Assembly (NCBI GenBank): GCA_964536025.1
Contig: CAZHXA010000026.1
Span: 1-29,787 of the forward strand
DNA length: 29,787 nt
DNA from: RGIG4576 sp964536025
GTDB taxonomy: Bacteria > Bacteroidota > Bacteroidia > Bacteroidales > Muribaculaceae
Reading direction: 5' to 3'
Part shown: piece after piece, positions 7,243 through 15,156 of the stretch
Layout: each line of letters begins with the position of its first letter
How positions within the stretch are numbered: position 1 is the stretch's first letter
Program-made: the position numbers and the translations under genes
The notes under the pieces: model-generated
What the model saw: the letters and a program-made list of their open reading frames with translations, nothing else
Told to the model about the DNA's origin: nothing
The model's database searches: none

Positions 7243-8712
7243 ATGTTAAGAAATGTACGAAGAATTATAGCACTGCTTGTTTTTGTAATTATAACATTAT
7301 TGTTTCTTGATTATACAGGCACTATTCATAAGTATTTTGCTTGGATAGCATCAATACAATTAGTTCCGGCTTTTCTTGCCTTGAATTTTGGCATAGTTAT
7401 AAGTTTGGTATTGTTGACATTAATATTTGGTCGAGTGTATTGTTCTGTAATATGTCCGTTAGGTATATTACAAGATATTATATCATTTATATCAAGTAAA
7501 AGAAAAGGGAAAAAACATAGATTCACCTATTCTAACGAAAAGAAGTGGTTAAGGTATTCTGTTTTGGCAATATTTATTATAATAATGGCTTTAGGTTCTG
7601 GTGCGATAGGAGCTGTTTTGGCTCCATATAGTGCTTATGGACGAATCGTTTCAAGTATTTTTGCCCCAATTTTCGGAATAATTAATAATTTATTAGCAGA
7701 AATAGCCGCAAAATATGATATTTATTCTGTGTATGCAGTAGATGTATATATAAAAAGTTTTATAACATTAAGTGTTGCTATAATAACATTGATTGTAATA
7801 TTTATATTGGCTTGGCATGGAGGTAGAACTTATTGTAATACTATTTGCCCGGTAGGCAGTCTATTAGGATTATTGTCTAAATATTCCTATTTCAAACCAT
7901 TTATTGATACTTCATTATGTGTTAATTGTGGGTTATGTAGTCGCTCATGTAAATCATCATGTATAAATGTAAAAAAACATAGTATCGATTATAGTCGTTG
8001 CGTAATGTGTATGAACTGTTTTGAAAAATGCAAAAAAGACGCTATTAAATATTGCCATCCTTTGAAAAAAAATAAGTTCATTGATAAATCTCGTAGAAAA
8101 TTCATGGCAATATCCGGGATTACAATGACAACAATGGCTATTAAGGCAGAAGAAAAAATAACTGATGGCGGACTTGCTATAATTCAAGATAAAAAAATAC
8201 CAAATAGAATAATTCCGATAGTTCCGGGAGGAGCAATATCATTAAATGATTTTACAAATCATTGTACAGCATGTCAACTTTGTGTAAGTGCTTGTCCAAA
8301 TAATGTTTTACGTCCATCTCAATCGATTGAGAGATTTATGCAACCGGAAATGAGCTATGAGCTTGGATTCTGTCGTCCGGAATGTACAAAGTGTGCTGAA
8401 ATATGTCCAACCGATGCGATTCATCCATTGCCGAAAGAAGAAAAAATGATGAGAAAAATAGGAACAGCACATTGGGTTAAGGATAATTGTATTATATTAC
8501 GCGATAATGTAGAATGTGGAAATTGTGCAAGACATTGTCCTAATGGAGCAATCAGAATGGAACCCACAAATCCTGATTTAAAAGATTCTCCTAAATTTCC
8601 TGTCATCAATACCGAAAGGTGTATAGGATGTGGAGCCTGTGAATATGTGTGTCCGGCTCGTCCATTTAGTGCTATCTATATAGATGGTCTCGAGGTTCAT
8701 CGAACAATTTAA
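7243..8712 (+). CDS. NapH-NapG-like fused polyferredoxin membrane protein
   Basis: Integral-membrane electron carrier, 489 aa. The N-terminal half resembles NapH/RdxA: transmembrane segments near 8-24, 44-63, 104-126 and 172-192, the two motifs YCSVICPLG (C67, C71) and YCNTICPVG (C198, C202), then two ferredoxin clusters at 226-240 and 253-263. After a short basic stretch comes a twin-arginine-like motif (RRKFM at 284-288) with a short apolar segment. The C-terminal part has four more Cys clusters (341-351, 377-388, 425-432, 460-470), which matches NapG. In nitrate-reductase operons NapH and NapG are separate and pass quinol electrons to the periplasm. Here they appear fused and paired with an exported aldo/keto reductase. 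Annotated function: 4Fe-4S quinol dehydrogenase-type protein; partner inferred from adjacency. Confidence 0.85.
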   Translation: MLRNVRRIIALLVFVIITLLFLDYTGTIHKYFAWIASIQLVPAFLALNFGIVISLVLLTLIFGRVYCSVICPLGILQDIISFISSKRKGKKHRFTYSNEKKWLRYSVLAIFIIIMALGSGAIGAVLAPYSAYGRIVSSIFAPIFGIINNLLAEIAAKYDIYSVYAVDVYIKSFITLSVAIITLIVIFILAWHGGRTYCNTICPVGSLLGLLSKYSYFKPFIDTSLCVNCGLCSRSCKSSCINVKKHSIDYSRCVMCMNCFEKCKKDAIKYCHPLKKNKFIDKSRRKFMAISGITMTTMAIKAEEKITDGGLAIIQDKKIPNRIIPIVPGGAISLNDFTNHCTACQLCVSACPNNVLRPSQSIERFMQPEMSYELGFCRPECTKCAEICPTDAIHPLPKEEKMMRKIGTAHWVKDNCIILRDNVECGNCARHCPNGAIRMEPTNPDLKDSPKFPVINTERCIGCGACEYVCPARPFSAIYIDGLEVHRTI

Positions 8713-8796
8713 TAATTATGTGCCATTATATATGTTATACTTTAGTTAAAGTTGATATTACGATTTATTAAAGTGATAAAAATCATTTTTTTATTG

Positions 8797-8804
8797 TAAA
8801 TTTG
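8797..8804 (+). promoter_or_regulatory. -7 element of the lepA promoter
   Basis: TAAATTTG matches TAnnTTTG, 30 nt before the lepA start. The -33 region is A/T-rich with no clear TTTG. The rest of the 122-nt gap after the polyferredoxin gene shows no terminator I can support. Confidence 0.5.
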
Positions 8805-8834
8805 CACAATTATTAAGCTGAATAATATTATTGA

Positions 8835-10622
8835 ATGGAAAGAATTAGAAATTTCTGCATAATTGCTCATATTGATCACGGTAAGAGTACGCTTGCCGAC
8901 AGATTACTTGAATATACAAATACAGTAGGAGGAAAGGATTTACAAAACCAAGTTCTAGATGATATGGACTTGGAACGTGAACGTGGTATTACAATCAAAA
9001 GCCATGCAATACAAATGAAATATATTTTTAATGGTGTTGATTATACTTTGAATTTGATTGATACTCCGGGACACGTAGATTTTTCTTATGAAGTTTCTCG
9101 TTCAATAGCAGCTTGCGAAGGTGCTTTGTTAATTGTAGATGCGACGCAAGGAGTTCAAGCTCAAACGATTTCAAATCTTTATATGGCTATTGATAATGAT
9201 TTGGAAATAATACCCATAATTAATAAAGTTGATCTTGATAGTGCAAAACCCGATGAAGTAGAAGATCAAATAATTGAATTATTAGGCTGTAAACGTGAGG
9301 AAATTATACGTGCAAGTGGTAAAACTGGCATAGGAATAGAAGATATACTGCAGGCTGTAGTAACTCGTGTACCGGCTCCCAAAGGAGACGCGAATGCACC
9401 ATTGCAGGCATTGATCTTCGATTCTGTTTTTAATCCGTTTAGAGGCATTATTGCATATTTCAAAATTGTAAATGGGAAAATAAGAAAGAACGATTTCGTA
9501 AAGTTCGTTAGTACTGAAAAAGAGTACCATGCTGATGAAATAGGAATCTTGAAACTTGATATGCAACCTTGTGAAGAGATTTCAGCTGGAAATGTAGGGT
9601 ATATTATTTCGGGAATCAAGACATCACGAGAAGTTAAGGTGGGCGATACAATTACGCATGTAGAACATCCATGCGAGAAAGCAATAGAAGGTTTTCAAGA
9701 AGTGAAACCTATGGTATTCGCAGGAGTGTATCCTATTGAAACTGAAGATTATGAAAATCTTAGAACTTCATTGGAAAAATTACAGTTGAATGATGCATCT
9801 TTAACTTTTCAGCCAGAATCATCGGTAGCATTAGGTTTTGGTTTTCGTTGTGGATTCTTAGGCTTGCTACACATGGAAATTGTGCAAGAAAGATTAAGCC
9901 GAGAGTTTAATATGGATGTAATTACAACAGTTCCAAACGTAAGTTATAAAATTTATGATAAAAAAGGCAATATGACAGAAGTTCATAATCCGGCAGGCTT
10001 ACCTGATTTGACTTTAATAGATCATATTGAAGAACCTTACATACGAGCTTCTGTAATTACAACAACCGATTATATAGGACCTATAATGACTTTGTGTTTG
10101 AGTAAACGTGGTGAACTCGTAAAACAAGAATATATTTCAGGAAATCGTGTTGAAATATTCTTTGATATGCCATTAGGAGAAATTGTCATTGATTTTTATG
10201 ATAAATTAAAGAGTATTTCAAAAGGATACGCTTCTTTTGATTATCATTTGCATGATTTTCGTCCTTCGAAACTTATTAAATTGGATATTTTATTAAATGG
10301 AGAATCTGTTGATGCATTAAGCACACTTACGCACTTTGATAATGCAGTTTCTTTTGGACGTAAAATGTGTGAGAAATTAAAAGAATTAATACCAAGACAA
10401 CAATTCGATATAGCTATACAAGCTGCAATTGGAGCAAAAATAATTGCAAGAGAAACAATTAAAGCTGTTAGAAAAGATGTTACTGCTAAATGTTATGGTG
10501 GTGATGTGAGCCGTAAACGAAAATTATTGGAAAAACAAAAAGCAGGTAAAAAACGAATGAAACAAATAGGAACAGTTGAAGTTCCACAAAAGGCGTTTTT
10601 GGCTGTGCTAAAACTCGATTAA
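8835..10622 (+). CDS. lepA: Elongation factor 4 (LepA)
   Basis: Ribosome-associated translational GTPase that acts on elongating or assembling ribosomes. The protein has 595 aa, the normal length. The G domain shows the P-loop AHIDHGKST (11-19), switch I RGITIK, the G3 motif DTPGHVDF, and the G4 motif NKVDL. Domains II and III follow, then an EF-G-like domain V (LGFRCGFLGLLHMEI) and the LepA-specific C-terminal domain with SRKRKLLEKQK and the KKRMKQIG tail. It stands alone between a -7 element and a hairpin terminator. Nothing is unusual. Confidence 0.98.
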   Translation: MERIRNFCIIAHIDHGKSTLADRLLEYTNTVGGKDLQNQVLDDMDLERERGITIKSHAIQMKYIFNGVDYTLNLIDTPGHVDFSYEVSRSIAACEGALLIVDATQGVQAQTISNLYMAIDNDLEIIPIINKVDLDSAKPDEVEDQIIELLGCKREEIIRASGKTGIGIEDILQAVVTRVPAPKGDANAPLQALIFDSVFNPFRGIIAYFKIVNGKIRKNDFVKFVSTEKEYHADEIGILKLDMQPCEEISAGNVGYIISGIKTSREVKVGDTITHVEHPCEKAIEGFQEVKPMVFAGVYPIETEDYENLRTSLEKLQLNDASLTFQPESSVALGFGFRCGFLGLLHMEIVQERLSREFNMDVITTVPNVSYKIYDKKGNMTEVHNPAGLPDLTLIDHIEEPYIRASVITTTDYIGPIMTLCLSKRGELVKQEYISGNRVEIFFDMPLGEIVIDFYDKLKSISKGYASFDYHLHDFRPSKLIKLDILLNGESVDALSTLTHFDNAVSFGRKMCEKLKELIPRQQFDIAIQAAIGAKIIARETIKAVRKDVTAKCYGGDVSRKRKLLEKQKAGKKRMKQIGTVEVPQKAFLAVLKLD

Positions 10623-10647
10623 GAATAGATTATATCAAATATATTAT

Positions 10648-10681
10648 TTGGGACGATTCCAATCATAAGGTTTCGTCCCAA
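10648..10681 (+). terminator. Terminator after lepA
   Basis: TTGGGACGA (10648-10656) pairs with TCGTCCCAA (10673-10681), with a further CC/GG pair inside. It is followed by TTTCATTTT. It lies 26 nt past the lepA stop, so lepA is monocistronic. Confidence 0.75.
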
Positions 10682-10748
10682 TTTCATTTTGCAATTAGTC
10701 CACTTTTTTTGTATTATCTTGTTAGGTATACAAGATTAAATGGTTTAA

Positions 10749-10779
10749 TTGATTTATTGAGAAATTATTACTAATTTTG
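10749..10779 (+). promoter_or_regulatory. Promoter of the glycogen synthase-phosphorylase operon
   Basis: TTG at 10749-10751, 20 nt, then TAATTTTG at 10772-10779 matches the Bacteroidetes promoter pattern. Transcription would start near 10786, about 20 nt before the glycogen synthase ATG. Confidence 0.65.
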
Positions 10780-10805
10780 TACTTTCAAATTTTTATGATA
10801 TTAAT

Positions 10806-12476
10806 ATGATCCAAAATAAAAAACGCTCCGAATTGCTTTTTGAAGTTAGTTGGGAGGTTTGCAATAAAGTAGGAGGTATTTATACTGTATTGTCAACAAA
10901 AGCTAAAACGCTTAGTAATCTCTTTAATGATAATGTTATTTTCATAGGTCCTGATTTTGGAAAAGCAAATACATCAAGTTCTTTTAAAGAAGTTTCCGGA
11001 TTATTAAAAGATTGGAAAAAGAATAGTAGTTTACCCTATAATATTAGTGTTAGGGTGGGGCATTGGGACATTCCAGGAAGTCCTATTGTTATATTGGTTG
11101 ACTATTCTTCTCTTTATGCATATAAAGATTGCTTATATACTGATATGTGGAATAAGTTTAACGTTGATTCTTTACATGCGTATGGAGATTACGACGAATC
11201 TTGTATGTTTGCATATGGAGCTTCGTTGGTAATAGAAAATTACACAAAATATATAAAGAATAAAGAGAAAAACGTGCAAGTGGTAGCTCATTTTGACGAA
11301 TGGACTACCGGTATGGGACTTTTGTATTTAAAAAGTGTGATGCCTGAGATTGCAACAGTTTTTACAACGCATGCAACAAGTATAGGCCGTAGTATCTGTG
11401 GTAACAATAAACCATTATATGATTATATGAGTGCTTATAATGGCGACCAAATGGCTGATGAATTAAACATGCAATCAAAGCATTCATTAGAAAAGCAAGC
11501 AGCTTTGAACGCTGATGCTTTTACAACAGTAAGTGATGTAACAGCAATTGAATGTAATCAATTATTAGGGCGTAAACCATTTGTTACGCCAAATGGTTTT
11601 GAATTAAATTTCGTTCCGGAAAAAGCTCAATATACAAAAAAACGTAAAGAAGCGAGAAAAAAATTATTGGAAGTTGCTCAAGCTTTAATCGGAACAACTT
11701 TAACAGATGAAACATACTTGATAGCAACATCTGGTAGAAACGAGTTTAGAAATAAAGGTCTTGACGCTTTTATTGATTCAATTAATGTACTTCGTACGAA
11801 ACGCGAAAACAGCAAGCGTAAAGTTGTTGCATTTATTATGGTTCCGGCTTGGGTTAAGGAGGCAAGAACTTCTTTGAAAAATAAGCTGATAACACAATCT
11901 TGCGAAGAACTATATAATAAAATAATTACTCATGATATATTTAATTATGATAGTGATTCTATTTACAATAAGATGAGAACTTTAGGGTTCTATAATTCGC
12001 ATGACGATAATACCTATTTAATATATGTGCCATGTTATTTAAATGGCAAAGATGGTATTTTCAATATGGATTATTATGATATTTTGATAGGGCTTGATTG
12101 TACTGTATTTGCGTCATATTATGAACCATGGGGATATACTCCTATGGAAAGTATTGCATTTGGGATTCCAACGATAACCACAGATTTGTCAGGCTTTGGA
12201 CAATGGATACAATCTGATTGTACTGAAGGTTTTGAAAAATCAGGAGTTTCAGTTATTCATCGCAACGATTCAAATTATAGCGATGTTGTAGGTCAAGTAT
12301 CAAACGCAATAAATGATTACTTAAACAGTGATGATAATATAAAGAAAAAGGTTCGCATGAATGCTAAAAAAACAGCAAAAAAAGCAACATGGGAAAACTT
12401 TATAAAATATTATGAGGTTGCATATAATGAAGCTATTAACAATGTTAAAAGTGAATTTATTATCAACTTAAAATAA
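10806..12476 (+). CDS. Glycogen synthase, GT3 family
   Basis: Glycosyltransferase that extends alpha-1,4-glucan chains of glycogen, 556 aa. It resembles the eukaryotic-type GT3 family rather than bacterial GT5 GlgA: the start reads FEVSWEVCNKVGGIYTV with the donor-binding KVGGIYTV at 21-28, and the C-terminal half carries the GT-B signature YYEPWGYTPMESIAFG and the following TTDLSGFG segment. Other conserved parts are HFDEWTTG, TTHATSIGR and a VTPNG motif. GT3 enzymes are known in Bacteroidetes and usually use UDP- or ADP-glucose; the donor cannot be told here. It lies 32 nt before the glucan phosphorylase gene and shares its promoter, pairing synthesis and breakdown of one polymer. Confidence 0.92.
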   Translation: MIQNKKRSELLFEVSWEVCNKVGGIYTVLSTKAKTLSNLFNDNVIFIGPDFGKANTSSSFKEVSGLLKDWKKNSSLPYNISVRVGHWDIPGSPIVILVDYSSLYAYKDCLYTDMWNKFNVDSLHAYGDYDESCMFAYGASLVIENYTKYIKNKEKNVQVVAHFDEWTTGMGLLYLKSVMPEIATVFTTHATSIGRSICGNNKPLYDYMSAYNGDQMADELNMQSKHSLEKQAALNADAFTTVSDVTAIECNQLLGRKPFVTPNGFELNFVPEKAQYTKKRKEARKKLLEVAQALIGTTLTDETYLIATSGRNEFRNKGLDAFIDSINVLRTKRENSKRKVVAFIMVPAWVKEARTSLKNKLITQSCEELYNKIITHDIFNYDSDSIYNKMRTLGFYNSHDDNTYLIYVPCYLNGKDGIFNMDYYDILIGLDCTVFASYYEPWGYTPMESIAFGIPTITTDLSGFGQWIQSDCTEGFEKSGVSVIHRNDSNYSDVVGQVSNAINDYLNSDDNIKKKVRMNAKKTAKKATWENFIKYYEVAYNEAINNVKSEFIINLK

Positions 12477-12508
12477 AAAATAACAAAATAGATAAAACAA
12501 ATATTCTT

Positions 12509-15064
12509 ATGAAATTACAAGTAAGTAATGTAAACACTCCTAATTGGAGAGAAATTACCGTTAAATCTGAACTTCCTGTGAAGTTGAAAGAACTTGAAGA
12601 TTTAGCAAAAAATTTGTGGTGGGTATGGAATAGCGAAGGAAAGACTTTATTTCATGACCTAGACCCGGAACTATGGCGTTCAACAGGCGAAAATCCTGTA
12701 TTGATGTTGCAAAAAATAGATCATGAGCGATATGAAGAAATCATGAATGACAGCCAAATGATGCAACGCATTCAAGATGTTCTTGCAAGCTTTAAAAACT
12801 ACATGAGTCAACCTATGCGTAATGATGTTCCATCTATTGCGTATTTCAGCATGGAGTATGGTCTATGTGCTTGTTTAAAAATATATTCCGGAGGTTTAGG
12901 TATTCTTGCTGGAGATTATATTAAACAAGCATCCGATTCACGTGTTGATATGACTGCTGTGGGATTTTTGTATAAGCACGGATATTTTACTCAAACATTG
13001 TCGGTTGATGGTCAACAAATGGCTAATTATGAGCCACAAAATTTCAACCAATTACCATTGGAGCCTGTTCTTGATGAAAAAGGTTCTCAAATAGTTCTTG
13101 AGGTACCTTATCCGGGACGAATAATATATGCAAATATTTGGAAAGTTAATGTTGGACGTATGAATTTATATTTACTTGACACCGACATTGACAAGAATTC
13201 AGAATATGATCGTCCTATAACATCTCAATTATATGGTGGTGATTGGGAAAATCGTATCAAACAAGAATATTTGCTTGGTATTGGTGGTGTTCTTATGCTA
13301 AAACGTCTTGGCATAAAGACACAACTATATCATTGCAATGAAGGTCACGCTGCTTTGTTGAATTTGCAACGTCTTGTTGATTATGTACAAGAAGAAAAAT
13401 TAGATTTCAATGTTGCTCTTGAATTGGTACGTTCTACGTCTTTATACACCGTTCATACTCCTGTTCCTGCTGGACACGACTATTTTGATGAAGGCTTATT
13501 CGGAAAATATATGGGAGAATATCCTGCTAAACTTGGTATAAGTTGGCAAGATTTGATGAATATGGGTCGCGAAAATCCTGATAGTAACGAACGCTTCTCT
13601 ATGAGTGTGTTTGCGTTGAATACATGCCAAGAGGCTAATGGCGTAAGTTGGTTACATGGAGAAGTCTCTAAAAAAATGTTCCAAGGAGTTTGGAAAGGAT
13701 ATTCTCCTGAAGAATCTCATGTATCTTATGTTACAAATGGTGTTCACATGCCAACATGGGCAGCATCTGAATGGAAAGCATACTACAAGGAAGTATTAGG
13801 AGACAATTATATCGAAGAACAAGCAAAAGAAGAAACTTGGGCTCCTATATTAAGTGCAAAAGATGAAGACATTTGGAATCTTCGCATGAAGATGAAAAAT
13901 AAATTCATCAATTTTGTTAGAAAGGATTTTAAAGAAAAATGGCTGAAAAACCAAGGAGATCCTTCTCGAGTGGTTAAAATCACAGAAAAAATTAATCCAA
14001 ATGCCTTGATTATAGGTTTTGCTCGTCGTTTTGCTACTTATAAACGTGCACACTTATTGTTTACCGACTTAGATCGTTTAGCTAAAATTGTAAATAACGA
14101 ACAATTCCCGGTTCAATTTGTATTTGCTGGTAAAGCTCACCCAGCAGATGGTGGTGGACAAGGTCTTATCAAGAGAATTATTGAAATTTCTCGCATGCCT
14201 CAATTCTTAGGAAAAATTATTTTCTTGGAAAACTATGATATGATTGTTGCTAAACGTCTTGTAACAGGTGTGGACATTTGGTTAAATACACCAACACGAC
14301 CATTGGAAGCATCTGGAACGTCAGGTGAAAAGGCTGAAATGAATGGCGTTTTGAATTTCTCTGTTCTTGATGGTTGGTGGTATGAAGGTTATCGCAAAAA
14401 TGCAGGTTGGGCATTAACTGATGAAATTACTTATCAAGATACCAATCAACAAGATCAACTTGATGCTGCAACTATTTATTCAATGTTGGAAAACGAAATT
14501 ATCCCATTGTATTTCGCAAAGAATTCAAAGGGATATTCTCCTGAGTGGATTCAGTTTATCAAAAACTCATTTGCATATATAACACCTAATTATACAATGC
14601 AACGTATGTTGAATGACTATATTGAAAGATTCTATTCAAAAGAAGGAAAACGTTCTAATATATTGATGGCTGACAATTACGCAAAAGCAAAAGAAATTGC
14701 AGCTTGGAAAGAAAATATTGCTTCTAAATGGGATAGTATAAAGGTGGTTGATATGAATCTATCCGACACATTAACAACAACTCCAGTTAACGGGAGTACT
14801 TATGAAGCAACTGTGAAGTTAGATACTGCAGGATTGGGAAAAGATTTAGGTGTAGAACTTGTTGTTTATAAAAACGAAGACGGTCAAATCAAATTTTCTA
14901 AGACTGTACCTTTTGAAGTTATAAATGAAGAAGGAAATGTATTGACATATAAGCTAAATGAAGTTATGAAAGATGCAGGTATGTTTAAATTTGCATTTAG
15001 AGTATATCCTAATAATGTAGATCTTCCTCATCGCCAAGATTTCGCTTATATTAAATGGATTTAA
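12509..15064 (+). CDS. glgP: Alpha-glucan (glycogen) phosphorylase, DUF3417 type
   Basis: PLP enzyme that releases glucose-1-phosphate from glycogen, 851 aa. The N-terminal about 120 residues (LEDLAKNLWWVWN) form the DUF3417 domain found in the AlgP-like branch of GT35. The catalytic part shows AYFSMEYGL, SGGLGILAGD, HCNEGHAAL and YVTNGVHMPTW. The pyridoxal phosphate lysine is K608 in GTSGEKAEMNG, followed by VLDGWW. The final about 100 residues form a beta-rich extension typical of this subgroup. It follows the GT3 glycogen synthase with a 32-nt gap and ends at a shared bidirectional terminator. The tandem arrangement supports a glycogen cycling operon. No defects seen. Confidence 0.95.
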   Translation: MKLQVSNVNTPNWREITVKSELPVKLKELEDLAKNLWWVWNSEGKTLFHDLDPELWRSTGENPVLMLQKIDHERYEEIMNDSQMMQRIQDVLASFKNYMSQPMRNDVPSIAYFSMEYGLCACLKIYSGGLGILAGDYIKQASDSRVDMTAVGFLYKHGYFTQTLSVDGQQMANYEPQNFNQLPLEPVLDEKGSQIVLEVPYPGRIIYANIWKVNVGRMNLYLLDTDIDKNSEYDRPITSQLYGGDWENRIKQEYLLGIGGVLMLKRLGIKTQLYHCNEGHAALLNLQRLVDYVQEEKLDFNVALELVRSTSLYTVHTPVPAGHDYFDEGLFGKYMGEYPAKLGISWQDLMNMGRENPDSNERFSMSVFALNTCQEANGVSWLHGEVSKKMFQGVWKGYSPEESHVSYVTNGVHMPTWAASEWKAYYKEVLGDNYIEEQAKEETWAPILSAKDEDIWNLRMKMKNKFINFVRKDFKEKWLKNQGDPSRVVKITEKINPNALIIGFARRFATYKRAHLLFTDLDRLAKIVNNEQFPVQFVFAGKAHPADGGGQGLIKRIIEISRMPQFLGKIIFLENYDMIVAKRLVTGVDIWLNTPTRPLEASGTSGEKAEMNGVLNFSVLDGWWYEGYRKNAGWALTDEITYQDTNQQDQLDAATIYSMLENEIIPLYFAKNSKGYSPEWIQFIKNSFAYITPNYTMQRMLNDYIERFYSKEGKRSNILMADNYAKAKEIAAWKENIASKWDSIKVVDMNLSDTLTTTPVNGSTYEATVKLDTAGLGKDLGVELVVYKNEDGQIKFSKTVPFEVINEEGNVLTYKLNEVMKDAGMFKFAFRVYPNNVDLPHRQDFAYIKWI

Positions 15065-15090
15065 TTCACAAAATAATATAAACAAAAAGA

Positions 15091-15128
15091 AAAACCGATT
15101 CACTTATTAAATTTGAATCGGTTTTTTT
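15091..15128. terminator. Bidirectional terminator between glgP and clpC
   Basis: A perfect 12-bp stem, AAAACCGATTCA (15091-15102) and TGAATCGGTTTT (15114-15125), has an 11-nt loop. T residues follow on the plus strand (15122-15128), and an A-rich stretch on the other side gives U residues in minus-strand RNA. It can end both convergent transcripts. Confidence 0.85.
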
Positions 15129-15156
15129 ATTAATTACTTTTACAAATATCTGCAAT

